Assembly: GCF_041296265.1 (NCBI RefSeq) | Contig: NC_091695.1 | Coordinates: 32,011,001 to 32,075,000, forward strand | DNA: 64,000 bases | Source of the DNA: Equus caballus | Taxonomy: Eukaryota > Chordata > Mammalia > Perissodactyla > Equidae | Direction of reading: 5' to 3' | In this document: one piece after another, positions 11,252-23,744 of the stretch | Position numbering within the stretch: the stretch's first letter is position 1 | How the letters are laid out: the number at the start of each line of letters is the position of its first letter | Translations under genes and position numbers: made by a program | The notes under the pieces: model-generated | Databases searched by the model: none | Seen by the model: only the letters and a program-made list of their open reading frames with translations | What the model was told of the DNA's origin: nothing

Positions 11252-14200
11252 TATTTTTTTCCATTTGTATTGATATATGGTTGATATACAACATTGTATA
11301 AGTTCAAGGTGTACAACATAATTTACTATATATATATATATATAATAAAATGATTACCACAGTAAGATTAATCTTCATCACCTCACATAATTACAGTATT
11401 CTTCCTTGTGATGAGAACTTTGAGATCTAGTCTCTTAGCAACTTTTAAATATATGATACAGTATTGTTAACTATACTCATCATGCTGTACATTATATTCA
11501 CAGATCTTATTTACCTTATAACTGGAAATGTTTTACTTTCTGACCACCTTCACCCAATTCCCCTACCTTCCACTCCTTGCCTCTGGCAACCGCAAATCTG
11601 ATCTTTGTTTCTATGAGTTTGTTTCGTTTTAGATTCCACATACAGTGAGACCATAATGTGCTTGCCTTTCTCTGTCTGATTGATCTTACTTAGCATAATA
11701 TCCTGATGGTCTATCCATATTGTCACAAATTCCAGGATATCCTTCTTTTTTATGCCTGAACAATATTCCTTTATGATACATCCTATTATTTATGTTATTT
11801 ATACATGTGTTATTTATAAATATATAATTTGACTTTTTATCCACTTATCTGTTGGTGGTTGCTTAGATTGTTTCAATACTCTGGCTATAATAAATAATCC
11901 TGCAATGAACATTGGGATACAGGTTTGTTTTAGGGGCAGTGATACCATTTCCTTTGTGTATATATATATATATATCCAAGATATGGAATTGCTGGATCAT
12001 ATGATAGGTCTATTTTTAATTTTTTGAAAAAACTCTATACTGGGGGCTGGCCCCGTGGCCGAGTGGTTAAGTTCGCGCGCTCCGCTACAGGCGGCCCAGT
12101 ATTTCGTTGGTTCGAATCCTGGGCGCGGACATGGCACTGCTCATCAGACCATGCTGAGGCAGCGTCCCACATGCCACAACTAGAAGAACCCACAACGAAG
12201 AATACACACCTATGTACGGGGGGCTTTGGGGAGAAAAAGGAAAAAATAAAATCTTTAAAAAAAAAAAAAGAAAAAACTCTATACTGTTTTCCATAGTCAC
12301 TATACCAATTTAAATTCTCATAGCAATGCGCGTTTCCCTTTTCTCCACATTCTGGCCAGACGTTGTTGTCTCCTTTTTGATTATAGCCATTCTAACAGTT
12401 GTGAGTTGGTATCTTACTGCGATTTTGATTTGCAATTCCCTGATGATTATGATGTTGAGCACATATTTATGTACCTGTTGGCATTTTATATGTCTTCTTT
12501 GGAAAAATATCTATTCAGGTCCTATGAAAAATTTGAATTGGATTATTTTCTTGCTACGGAGTTGTATGTGTTCCTATATATTTTAGATATTAACTCCTTA
12601 TCAGAGATGTGATGTGCTAATATTTTCTGCTATTCTGTTGGTTACCTTTTCATTTTGCTTATCATTTTCTTTGCTGTGCAGAAGCCTGTTAGTTTGATAT
12701 AATCCATCTTATGTATTTATTTATTTAATTATTTAATTTCGCTTGTGCTTTAGGTGTGATATCCAAAACATCATTTCCAATCCATGTTCAGAAGTTTTTT
12801 CCCTACGTTTTCCTCAAGGAGTCTTATGATTACAGGTCTTACACTTAAGTCTTCATTCGTTTTGGGTTTATTTTTGTGAGTGATGTAAGATCAGGGTCTA
12901 GTTTCATTCTTTTGCATGTGAATATCCAATTTTCCCATCATCATTTATTGAAGAAACTGTTTTTTTCCATTGAGTATTTTAGGCTCTCTTGTCAAATGTT
13001 AGTTGACCATATATACACAGTTTTATTTCTGGGGTCTTGATCCTGTTCCATTGGTCTTTGTGTCTGTTTCTATGCCAGTGGCATACTGTTTTTATTTCTA
13101 TGGCTTTGTAACATAGTTTGAAACATTTGCCAGCTTTATTCTTCTTTCTCAGGATTGCTTTGTCTATACGAAGTCTTTTGTGGTTCTACAGGGATTTTAG
13201 GATTGTTTGTTCTATTTCTGTGAAAAATGCCATTGGAATTTTGATAGAGATTGCATTGAGTCTATTGGCAGATTTGTGTAGCATAGACTTTTTAATAATA
13301 TTAATTCTTCCAATCCATGTACATGGGATACCTTTCAATTTACTTGTAGCTTTTTCAATTTCTTTGGTCAGTGACTTATAGTATTCAGTGAAGAGATCTT
13401 TCACCTTCCTGTTTAATTTTTTTCTACACATCTTATTGTTTTTGATGCTATTGTAAATGGGATTGGTTCTTTATGTCTTTTTCAGACAATTTGTGTTAGT
13501 ATATAGAATGCTTATTTTGTATCCCAGGACTTTAGTGAATTATTTGATTAGATCTAACAGTTTTTAGTGAAGATTTTAGGATTTTCTATACGTAAAATCA
13601 TGTCATCTGCAAATAGACACAATTTCAATCTTTTATTTCCATTTATGAGGTTTTAATATTATTATTATTTTGACTTTATTGTGTTGGCTAGGACTTATTG
13701 TCGTGTTTTAGGAATGAAGAGAATGGCCATCTTTGTCTTCTTCCTGGTATTAGAAAAAAAATCTTACAACCATTTACCATTGAGTATGATGTTAGATGTC
13801 ACTTTGTTAAATATGGCCTTTATTAAGTTCAATTTAGTTCCTTTTATACCTAATTTATTGAGAATTTTTATCAGGAATGTATGTTGAATTTTGTCAAATG
13901 CTTTTTGCGCATCTATGGAGAATTATATGATTTTTATATTTCATTTTATTAACGTGACTATCACTTTTGTTAATTTTTGTATACTAAACCATCTGTGCAT
14001 CCTCAGAATGAATCCTACTTGATAGTGGAGTATGATCCTTTTAGTATGCTGCTGAATTCTGTTTGTTAGGATTTTTTTTTTTGAAAATTTAGAATCTGTA
14101 TTCAACAGGTCAGGGACATTGACCTGCAGTTTTCTTTTCTTCTAATGTCCTTATCTGGCTTTGGTATCAGTGCTGGCAGGGGGAGGGACCATGGAGTCAG

Positions 14201-14384
14201 AGTGTAGCTGTTCCTCTAACTTTCTAACAGGATTCTTCTCATTCTCTGTGGCCCATGGGGATATTTCAGCCTCATCCCCGTGTTCTAGGATTTTCAAAAT
14301 GATGTGTTGTTACGAGTAGTTGCTAGTTTTTTCTGGCAAGAGTGACCAAGTGAATGACCTATTTTGCCATCTTGATGACGTCAT
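11252..14384 (-). mobile_element. L1, antisense, internally shortened
   Basis: Starts with the reverse complement of an L1 3' UTR ('attgatatatggttgatatac') and runs through decayed ORF2 (for example a minus frame at 13186-13431 with RT-thumb-like residues, [16 protein letters not shown]). At about 14160 it jumps to 5'-type sequence and ends near 14384. About 3.1 kb in all, so roughly half of a full L1 is missing. It contains a younger SINE at 12042-12269. Confidence 0.88.
12042..12269 (+). mobile_element. ERE SINE with 16-bp target-site duplication
   Basis: Head 'gggggctggccccgtggccg', tRNA-like B box 'ggttcgaatcctg', A-rich tail. Flanked by the direct repeat 'gaaaaaactctatact' at 12026-12041 and 12270-12285. 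The perfect duplication and well-kept tRNA part mark it as a fairly young insertion within the older L1. Confidence 0.97.
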
Positions 14385-14450
14385 TCAGAATAAAAACTCT
14401 AAAGTCTGAACCCTTAACCACAGTACTATGCTGTTTCCTAAGATGCAAAA

Positions 14451-14899
14451 TATCCTACAATTGATACAGTAGTTGGGGCTAATATTTGTACCAGCCTCCC
14501 TTAGGAATAGTTCATATGAAGACTTCCCTAAGAAGACTTACTTCATAACTTTATTGGGCATACATGCTATCCCCCAAGAAAATATCAGGATTATAAATTA
14601 TGATATAATTTTCCAGGCCATGTTGAAGGTGTTGTATTAAATATATTTGTAAAAAGTTTGAGAAGTTATTATAAACAGGGTAATTTTTCTTATGTGTAAA
14701 AGAAGAAAATTTTAAAAATCTACCTGGATGAGATCTTGGAGAGAAGAGCTATTTCAAGTTTATTCTGGAATGATGCCAGTTTTACCTCACTATTATTAAG
14801 CAGCAGTTATGTATTGAATTTTCAAAATTCCTATAAAATCTTACAGTTTTACAATGATCTCTCTCATATAATTATAGAGTTTCTATTGCTTTTTAGAAA
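14451..14899. other. A+T-rich, gene-free
   Basis: Nothing recognisable. It separates the split MIR from the OR gene fragment. Confidence 0.5.
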
Positions 14900-14921
14900 A
14901 TTTTAAAAATATTTAATATTT
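14900..14921. repeat. 22-bp A+T-rich inverted repeat, left arm
   Basis: Its reverse complement matches 15229-15250 at 21 of 22 positions, framing the OR fragment. The low sequence complexity means chance similarity cannot be excluded. Confidence 0.55.
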
Positions 14922-15211
14922 CATCTCCACATACCCATGTACTTCTTCCTCCATAATGTGTCGTTCATTGATATCTGCTACGTGACCTCCACAGCCCCCA
15001 AGATACTCTCCAACTTCTTCCAGGAGTAGCAAACTATCACCCTTGTGGGTTGTGCTGTTCAGTACTTCACCCTTCCAAACGTGGGACTGAGTGAGTCTTG
15101 TCTCATGACAGCCATGGTTTATGATTGATATGCTGCCATTTGTAACCCACTTCTCTATTCATCCATCATGTCACCCACTCTGTGTGTTCAGATGGTTCTG
15201 GGGTCCTATAT
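14922..15211 (+). pseudogene. OR5AN1 fragment, partial tandem duplicate
   Basis: A 290-bp stretch that aligns without gaps to bases 15653-15942 of the intact OR5AN1-like gene just downstream, with about 19 mismatches (about 93% identity by my count). It covers the end of intracellular loop 1 through TM3 to early TM4, roughly codons 55-150. It has no start or end of a receptor gene, and one codon (gag-TAG at about 15029) is a stop where the intact gene has CAG. The DRY-motif region reads MVYD-stop instead of MAYDRY. It is a dead fragment. Both ends abut short A+T-rich inverted repeats (14900-14921 and 15229-15250), which may mark how it was copied. Confidence 0.93.
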
Positions 15212-15228
15212 TAAATATTTAATTTAAT

Positions 15229-15250
15229 AAATATTTAATATTTTTAAAAT
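15229..15250. repeat. 22-bp A+T-rich inverted repeat, right arm
   Basis: Partner of 14900-14921. Seventeen bases of similar A+T-rich sequence separate it from the end of the OR fragment. Confidence 0.55.
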
Positions 15251-15465
15251 ATGTCTTTTAATTTTTCTGAGACCTCATCAGGTAATTGGGAACCTGAAAC
15301 ACTGAGAAGGTCCTATTTGGCACTTAGATGGAAACTGTAGTCTTTCTTCTAGGACGGTAAAGCGTTTTCCATTTTTCAGTGCTCAGTGAAGGGAAGAAAA
15401 TGGCAGATGTGAGAATTATAATGTCGTCATTTCACGTGAGTCAGTAATGCATTCTTTTGACTCTT

Positions 15466-15478
15466 TTCTCATTTTAGG
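15466..15478 (+). promoter_or_regulatory. Probable splice acceptor of the OR5AN1 coding exon
   Basis: A pyrimidine-rich run ending 'ctcattttag' lies 13 bases before the start codon. Mammalian OR genes usually have non-coding 5' exons spliced to a single coding exon, and this site fits that pattern. The upstream non-coding exon is not identified. Confidence 0.6.
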
Positions 15479-15490
15479 AGCACCAAGCCA

Positions 15491-16429
15491 ATGACTCAAG
15501 GAGGAAATATTACAGCTATCACCCATTTCCTCCTCTTGGGATTCTCAGATTTCCCCGGAATCAGAGCAGTGCTCTTCGTTGTATTCCTGTTGGTGTACAT
15601 TATGACTCTGATTTGGAACCTGTGTCTCATCATCTTAATAAGGATGGATTTCCATCTCCACACACCCATGTACTTCTTCCTCCATAATCTGTCCTTCATT
15701 GATATCTGCTACGTGACCTCCACAGTCCCCAAGATGCTCTCCAACTTTTTCCAGGAGCAGCAAACCATCACCCTTGTGGGTTGTGCTGTTCAATACTTCA
15801 TCTTTTCAACCATGGGACTGAGTGAGTCTTGTCTCATGACAGCCATGGCTTATGATCGATATGCTGCCATTTGTAACCCACTTCTCTATTCATCCATCAT
15901 GTCACCCACTCTGTGTGTTCAAATGGTGCTTGGGTCCTATATGGCAGGATTCTCTGGTTCTATATCCCAATTGTGTGCCATGCTTCAGCTCCAATTCTGT
16001 GGGCCTAATATCATCAACCACTTCTTCTGTGACATGCCCCAACTGTTAGTCCTGTCCTGCACTGACACTTTCTTTGTACAACTCATGACTGCGGTATTAA
16101 TAGTGATCTTTGGGATAATAAATGTCTCAATTATCATGATATCTTATGGCTGTATTGTCATCTCCATTATGAAGATCACTTCAGCTAAAGGCAGGTCCAA
16201 GGCTTTCAGCACCTGTGCTTCTCACCTGACAGCAGTGACCCTCTTCTATTCCTCAAGTATCTTTGTCTACTTGAGTTCCAGCTCTGGCGGTTCCTCCAGC
16301 TTTGACAGATTTGCATCAGTCTTCTACACTGTGGTGATTCCCATGTTGAATCCCTTGATTTATAGTCTGAGGAACAAAGAAATCAAAGACGCCTTGAAGA
16401 GGTTGCAAAAGAAGGGAAAGTATTGCTGA
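15491..16429 (+). CDS. OR5AN1: Olfactory receptor OR5AN1-like (musk receptor)
   Basis: Intact single-exon odorant receptor of 312 residues, the usual length. It is a class II seven-transmembrane GPCR of olfactory cilia that signals through G-olf. Visible hallmarks are an N-glycosylation site at N6 (NIT), LHTPMYFFL (56-64), the loop cysteines 98 and 180, MAYDRYAAIC (119-128), SYG in TM5 (218-220), KAFSTCASHL (237-246) and PMLNPLIYSLRNKE (284-297). From memory of the human protein it matches OR5AN1 nearly throughout, including its start (MT.GGNIT) and the tail repeat SSSSGGSSSFDRFASVFYTVV. Human OR5AN1 responds to muscone and other macrocyclic musks; the residues reported to contact ligand (F105, F194, F207, Y260) are all present at these positions. 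The start is fixed by the family N-terminus and the nearby splice acceptor. Lineage-specific paralogues may exist, so strict orthology is inferred. Confidence 0.95.
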   Translation: MTQGGNITAITHFLLLGFSDFPGIRAVLFVVFLLVYIMTLIWNLCLIILIRMDFHLHTPMYFFLHNLSFIDICYVTSTVPKMLSNFFQEQQTITLVGCAVQYFIFSTMGLSESCLMTAMAYDRYAAICNPLLYSSIMSPTLCVQMVLGSYMAGFSGSISQLCAMLQLQFCGPNIINHFFCDMPQLLVLSCTDTFFVQLMTAVLIVIFGIINVSIIMISYGCIVISIMKITSAKGRSKAFSTCASHLTAVTLFYSSSIFVYLSSSSGGSSSFDRFASVFYTVVIPMLNPLIYSLRNKEIKDALKRLQKKGKYC

Positions 16430-17825
16430 GGTCACAGATTATGAGATTTTTGACATATTTATCCTATCAGAATCACCTTAACCCACAATAACATGCACAA
16501 GAATGCACTATAACAAAATTCATACTGCCTTTGGAAAAAGAAGACTTAATTTGACACAAATAATATGCCAAAATGGACCAATAGGTGACTCAATGCCATG
16601 CAAACACAATATCTTTAAGTCCTAGTGGTTCATGAACATCAGCTTACATGAGGAGTAGATTGATCATTTATTTATATATCAATCTTTCCATCATTTATGA
16701 AACATCAGGTTTAAAAACTTGTTGCTTCCTTTAGTTTCTGAGATTGAACCCTGCCCAATTGCAGGACTCTGACATGAAAGGAAAGGTAACAGACAGAGGT
16801 CCTCTTGGATATAGAAACTTTGTCACTCAAATATTTTGATGCAGCAGCATGACTAAGACACAGAAGTGACCAATGTTTGTTTTGTGTTTCTGAACAGAAT
16901 AGGAAGGAACAAAGAGAAAGGATGTGACTTTGGACAGAAACAATCCTGTGCAATTGGTCTGGTTGTGCCTACTGCAAAGACCAATCTTACCTAGCTAGTG
17001 TTTGTCTAAGGCCTCTTTCAATGCTAATCATCTAATAAATTTTTGATTACATCCTAGTCTATACCACCTATAGTCTAAGGAAGGAGGAGGTGATTTGAAT
17101 CATAAAAGGAATGGAAGGAAGTATCTTGTCCCTTCAATGCCGTTTATTTATGAATCTGATGAGTTAATTTTTTGCACATAGTGTCCAGTGGGGATTTCTG
17201 ATGGGAGATGATATTCAAAATCCATGTCACAGCCAATAGCAATTTCTGATATTGTGGGACTCAACTCTCCCTTTTTCTCCCCCATCCAATCTGGAAAATT
17301 TACCCTTGGTTCACATAGCCAATGGGATCACACTACCAAATCATTTTTCATATCTCAAACATCTGAAACTATTTGGTGTGAGAATACATGTGACAGCTCA
17401 TCATAATAACAGAATTACTGAATATTCAGTATTGCAAAGACAAAGAGCAAATATGGAAAATTGATATACTTTCTTTCCTATCATTTTGTTCAACATTTTA
17501 TGTCTTAGAGATTTATGGTTTTTTGGGGTGATATTATAGATGAAGTAGAATGGTTTGTGTTACTCTAATGCTGATATTTCCAGCAGACTTCAAGGGCCAG
17601 GAAAGGAGATAGATGGTGGTACAAGCAAGGTTCTCAACTCTGAACAGTTTTTGCTGTGTGAAGTAGGAGAGAAAGTTGTGGTCAGGTTAAAAAAAAGATG
17701 TGTAGCAACACTGAATGTTGACTTTCGAGATTGCTCTGACTTGAACAAACTGGTACAAAACATGTCATTACATTTACATATTATTCTTAGAGTTTCATTG
17801 AATTCTTATTTTTGGCTTGTTATTA
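16430..17825. other. 3' flank of OR5AN1, gene-free
   Basis: No exon-like or repeat structure recognised. An 'aataaat' at about 17034 is a possible polyadenylation signal for the receptor, but unproven. The short open frames lack any family resemblance. Confidence 0.5.
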
Positions 17826-20800
17826 TTTTTTTTTTTTGAGGTAATGCTGATTTAGAACATTATATCAATTTCAGGTATACATCATTACATTTCAAATTAT
17901 ATGTAGACTACATCATGTTCACCCCCCAAAGAATAGTTACCATTTGTCATTGTACTCATGTGCCCTTTTACTCTTTTCACCCCTTGCCCCACAACCCATC
18001 CCCTTTGGTAACAGCTGATCTAATCTGTATTTCCCTGTGTTTGTTTATTGTTGTTACTGCTTGTATCTTCCACTTATGAGTGAAATCTTACGATATTTGA
18101 CTTTCTCTGTCTGACTTTTTGCTTACATAATATAGTCAAGGTCCATCCATCTTGTCGCAAATGGTAAAATTTCATCTTCTTTAATAGCTGAGTAGTGTTC
18201 CATTGTGTATATATGCTGCATCTTCTTTATCCATTCATCCACTGATGGGCACTTAGGTTGCTTCTGTCTTGGCTTTTGTGTATAATGCTGCAATGAACAT
18301 ATGGGTGCATATATCTTTTTGAATTAGTGTTCTTATGTTCTTTGGATACATACCCGGGATTGGACTAGTTGGATCATATGGTATTTCTATTTTTAATTAT
18401 TTGAGAAGTCTCTATACTGTTTTCCATAATGGCTGTACCAGTTTGCATTTCCACTCGCAATGTATGAGGTTCCCTTTTCTCCACATCCTCTCCAACATTT
18501 GTTATTTTTGTCTTGGTAATTATAGATAGTGTGACAGGAGTAAGGTGATATCTTACTGTAGTTTTGATTTGCATTTCCCTTATGATTAGTGATATTGAAC
18601 ATCATTTCATATACCTGTTGGTCATCCATATATCCTCTTTGAAAAAAATGTCCGTTCATATCCTCTGCACATTATTTGATTAGCTTGTTTGTATTTTTGT
18701 TGTTGAGTTGTATGCATTCTTTTATATATTTTGCATATTACCCTCTTGTCTCATACATGATTTGCAAATATTGTATCCAAGTTGGTGAGTTGTATGTGTT
18801 CTTTTGCATATTTTGCAGATTACCCCCTTGTCTCATACATGATTTGCAAATATTTTCTCCCAGTTGGTGAGTTATATTTTCCTTTTGTTGGTAATTTCTT
18901 TGCAATGCAGTTTTTCAGTCTGATCAGTCCCATTTGTTTATTCTTGCTTTTGTCTCCTTTGCCCGAGTAGACATGGTATTCAAAAAGGCACTGCTAATAC
19001 CGATTTCAAAGAGCTTACTGCCTATATTTTCCTCTAGGACTTTTATGGTTTTAGGTCTTGTATTGAAGCCTTTAATCCATTTTGAGTTAATGTTTGGATA
19101 TGGTGTAATATGATGGCCTGCTTACATTCCTTTGCATTTTGTTGTCCAGCTTTTCCAATGCAATTCATTGAAGAGACTTTATGTTCTCCATTGCGCATTC
19201 TTTACTCCTTTGTTGAAGATTAGCTGTCCATAGTTGTGTGGTTTTATTTCTGGGCCCTCAATTCTCTTCCATTGATCTGTGTATCTGTTTTTGTGCCAAA
19301 ACCATTCTCTTTTGATTACTAGCTTTGCAATACATTTTGAATTCAGTGAGTGTGATACCTCTGACTTTGTTCTTTTTTCTTAGGATTGCATTGGCTATTT
19401 AGGGTCCTTTCTTGTTCAATATAGATTTTAGGATTATTTACTCTATTCCCATGAGGAGTGTCATTGGGTTTCTGATTGGAATTGTGATGAATTTGTAGAT
19501 TGCTTTAGGTAATATGGATATTTTTACTATGTTTACTCTTCCACTCAAAGTACATGGAATATCTTTCCATTTCTTTATATCTTCTTTGATTTCTTTCAAT
19601 AATGTCTTATAGTTTTCAGCGTATTGGTCTTTTACTTCCTGGGTTAAATTTATTCCTAGATATTTTATTGCTATTGTAGTCTTGATTTTTCTTTCTGACA
19701 GTTCACTGTTAGCATATTGAAATGTGACTGATTTTTCTATGTTGATGTTTTGCCCTGCAACTTTATTGTATTTGTTGATTGTTTTTTACAGATTCTTGGT
19801 GGATTTGCTAGGATTTTCTATATATTGATTTATGTCATCAGCAAATAATGACAGTTTTGCACCTTGCTCTCCAATTTGCATGTTTTTTATTATTTTTTCT
19901 TACCTAATTGCTCTGGCCAAAACTTCCATTAATATGTTGAATGAGTGGCAAGAGTGCGCATCCTTTTCCTGTTACTGTCCTCTGAGAAATAGCTTTGAGT
20001 TTTTCACCATTAACTATGGTGATAGCTATGGGTATGTCATATATGGCCTTTAGTATGTTGAGTTATTTTCCTTCTATACCCATTTTATTCATAGTTTTTT
20101 TTATTATAAATGTATTTTGAATCTTGTCAAATGCTATCTCTGCATCTACTGAGATGATCATGTGATTCTTGTTCTTCTTTGTTTATATGGTGTATCACAT
20201 TAATTGATTTTCAGATGTTGACCCATCCCTGTGTCCCTGGAATAAATCTCACTTGACAGTGGTGTATGATCCTTCCAATGTATCGTTGTATTTGATTTGT
20301 TAACATTTGTTCAGGAGATTTGCATCTATGTTCATCAGCAATATTGGCCTGTAATGTTCCCTTTTTTGTTTTCCTTGTCTGATTTTGGAATCAGAATAAT
20401 TTTGGCCTCATAAAATGAGCTAGGATACATCCTGTCTTCTTCAAGCTTTTGGAAGAGTTTGAGGATAGGTATTAAATCTTGTTTCAGTGTTTGGTAGAAT
20501 TCACCAGTAGAACTTCCCTGTCTTGGACTTTTGTTCCTTGGGAGATTTTTTATTACTGTTTCAATCTCTTTATTTGTGATTGCTCTATTCAGATTCTCTA
20601 TTTCTTCTTTATTCAGTTTTAGGAGGCTACATGTTTCTAAGAATGTATTCCTTTCTTCTAGATTACCCTGTTTTGTGGGCATACAGCTTTTCATAGTATT
20701 CTCTTATAATCTGTATTTCTGTGGTGTCCATTGGAATTTCTCCACTTTTATTTCTGATTTTATTTATTTGAGCCTTCTGTCTATTTTCCTTACTGAGTCT

Positions 20801-23655
20801 GGATAAGGGTTTATTAATTCTGTTTAACTTTTCAAAGAACCAGATCTTAGTTTCATTGATCCTTTCTATTGATTTTTTAGTCTCTATTTCATTTATTTCT
20901 GCTCTGATTTTTATTATTTCCTTCCTTCTACTGACTTTGGGCTTCATTTGTTCTTTTCCTAGTTCTTTTAGGTATAGTTTGAAATTATTTATTTTATATT
21001 TTTCATGTTTCTTGAAATAAGCTTGTAGTTATGTAAACTTTCCTCTTAGTATTGCTTTCACAGCATCCCATAAGGTTTGGTACACTGTGTTTTACTGTCA
21101 TTTCTCCTGAGGTATTTTTTGATTTCTTCATTGATTCAACAGTTATTCAGTAGCATGTTGCTTGTTTCCACATATTTGTGACTTCTGGCCTTTTTTGTAG
21201 TTGATTTCTAATTTCATAGCATTGTGGTCAGAAAAGGCTTTTGATACAATTTAATTCTTCTTAAAGTCACTGAGGCTTGCTTTGTTTTCCAACATATGGT
21301 CTATCTTTGAGAATATTCCATATGCACTTGAGAAAAATGTGTATTCTGCTGTTTTTGAATGGGATGTTCTATATAAATCTATTAAGTCCATACGACCTAG
21401 AGTTTCATTTGAGGCCATTGTTTCCTTGTTGACTTTCTGTCTGGATGACCTATCCAATGAAATAAGTGGAGTGTTAAGATCCTCTACCATTCCTGTGTTG
21501 CTGTCAAGTTCTCCCTTTCAGACTGTTAACAGTTGCTTTATGTACTTTGGTGCTCCTTCGTTAAGTGCATTTATGTTAAAAAGGGTTATGTATTCTTGGT
21601 GGAATGTCCCTTTTATCATTATATTATCCCAATCTTTGTCTTTTGTTATATTTTTTGTCTTGATGTTTGTTTTGTCTGATATAAGAATGACTCTGTCCAC
21701 TTTATTTTGCTTGCCATTTGTTTGGCGTATCATCTTCCATCCCTTCACACTGAGTCTATGTTTGTCTTTAGAGCTGAGATGTGTTTCCTGGAGACACCAT
21801 ATTGTTGGGTCTTCTTTTGTAATCCATCCAGCCACTCTGCATTTTTTGATTGGTGAATCAATTCATTTTCATTTAGAGGGGTTATTGCCTTATGAGGGCT
21901 TACTGCTGTCATTTTATCTTTTGTTTTTGTTTTCTGGTTGTTTTATGTTTAAGTTGTTTCTTTTTACTTGTATTTCTCTCTGCCGTTTCAGTTTGGTGCT
22001 TTTCTGTGATGTTTTTCTCAGTTTCCTCTTTATTTCTGAATTGTGACTCTGATTTTTTGTTTTGTGGTTACCATGAGATTTGTATAAAAGATCTCATAAT
22101 TGAGATAGTACTTTTTCTGATAGCCTCTTATCTCTATTAGCCTATGCAGGTTCAGCCCTTTTCCTCTTACCTTCCTATGTTTTTTTTTTTGTCATGAGTT
22201 ATTCTTTTCTGTGTTGTGAGTTTGTGACCAAATTGAAGTATCGATAGTTGTTTTTCGATGCTTTCTTTCCCTTTATTTTTTGTGTTATAATTGTTTATAC
22301 AAACCTATTCTGATATAGAACTGCAATATTTTGATTCTTTCTCTCTATTTATCTCTTTGCACAAAGCTTTGTATAATTTTTCCTTTTCGTTTCAGGTAGG
22401 AGGGTCCCTTTCATCATGTCTTCTACAATAGGCCTAGTGATGATGAACTCCCTCAGATCTTGTTTGGGAAATTTTTATTTTCCTATCATATCTGAAGGAT
22501 AATTTTGCTGGACAGAGTATTCTTGGCAGATAGTTTTTGTCTTTCAGTATTTTGAATATATCATTCCACTCTTTCCTAGCCTGTAGGATTTCTACTTGTA
22601 AATTTGCTGAAAGCCTGATAAATATTCCTTTGTAGGTTATTTTCTTCTGTCTTGTGGCCCTTAATATTTTTTCTTTGTCATTGAATTTTGAAAGCTTTGG
22701 TATTATATGCCTTGGGTAAGATCTTTTTGCCTTGATGTAATTAGGAGTTCTATTGGTTTCAAGTAATTGTAAGTCCAGTTACTTCCTCAGGTTTGTGAAG
22801 ATCTCAGCTACTGTTCTTTTGAATAAGCTCTCTTCTCCTTTTCCCCTCTCTTCTCCTCCTGGGATATCTATTATCCTTATGTTACTTTTCCTAATTGAGT
22901 CAGATATTTCTTGAAGAATTTCTTCACTTTTTAAAATCTTCATTCTCTCTCTTCCTCCACCTGAATCAATTCTAAGTTTCTATCTTTGAGGTCACTAATT
23001 CTCCCCTCCATATGTTCTGCTCTATCTTTAATGCTTTCTTACTTATTTTTAATCTCATAATTGTGTTCTTCATCTCCAACATTTGTTTGTTTTTTGTTTA
23101 TTTTTTTAATCCTGAGCTCATTGAACGATATTTCTGAGTTTTCTTGTAACTCATTGATTTACTGTGGAAGAGCTATTGTGAATTCTCTTTCAGTTAGATT
23201 ATATTCTTCTGTGACTTCAAGTTTGGTTTCTGGAGAGTTTTCCTTCTCATTCTCTTGTACCATGTTACTGTAGTTATTCACGGTATTTGGTGAGTTAAGT
23301 CTCTGCTGGGGCACTTGTGATAGTACTACCATTCTTAATTGGGTATAGCTTTGATTACTTTGGTTTTGATCTGCTTCTTATTGTATTTGAGATCCTACAC
23401 TTTCCATCCTGGGGTCTGTTCCCTGGATTACTGATACCAAGGGAGGAGGAGGGTGTTGCTACTCTGGTTCCATTGCCTCCTGTGGGTCCAGGCCACCTGC
23501 CTTCAGTTGTATATAGGTATGGATCTGTTATTTTTCCTGCGATGCTGTGTAGGGGATCTTCTGTTGGTCAATGGTATTCCAATGGTTTGTAACTTAGAAA
23601 GGAAAGACAAAGAGAATAGCTTACTCTGCCATGATGATGATGTCATTGCATTTCA
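17826..23655 (-). mobile_element. L1, near full length, antisense
   Basis: Begins with a T-run (the poly(A) complement, 17826-17838) and 3'-UTR sequence, and ends at a 5'-UTR-like edge near 23655, about 5.8 kb. ORF2 is read on the minus strand in pieces. The endonuclease start contains the QETHL motif (21518-21835), the endonuclease end has YTFFSSAYGIFSKIDH (21251-21490), and the RT entry region at 20335-20694 keeps LPRNKSP and [11 protein letters not shown]1-like coiled-coil sequence lies around 22800-23200. Multiple stops separate these blocks, so it is inactive. No convincing target-site duplication was found. Confidence 0.93.
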
Positions 23656-23744
23656 TTTACTTTTATTTTACAATTACAATTGGGGGCAACTCACCATTAA
23701 TTTCTTATCCTTTTGTTTTTTGATATTCAGCTTGTGTCTGTTTT

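Noticed and set aside
12042-12120. tRNA-like sequence with A and B boxes
   Set aside because: It is the tRNA-derived head of an ERE SINE, with tail and target-site duplication, not a tRNA gene. The same applies to the other SINE heads.
21282-22046. 254-codon plus-strand open frame
   Set aside because: It is the antisense of L1 ORF2 endonuclease sequence; the F/L/S-rich content reflects the A-rich L1 sense strand.
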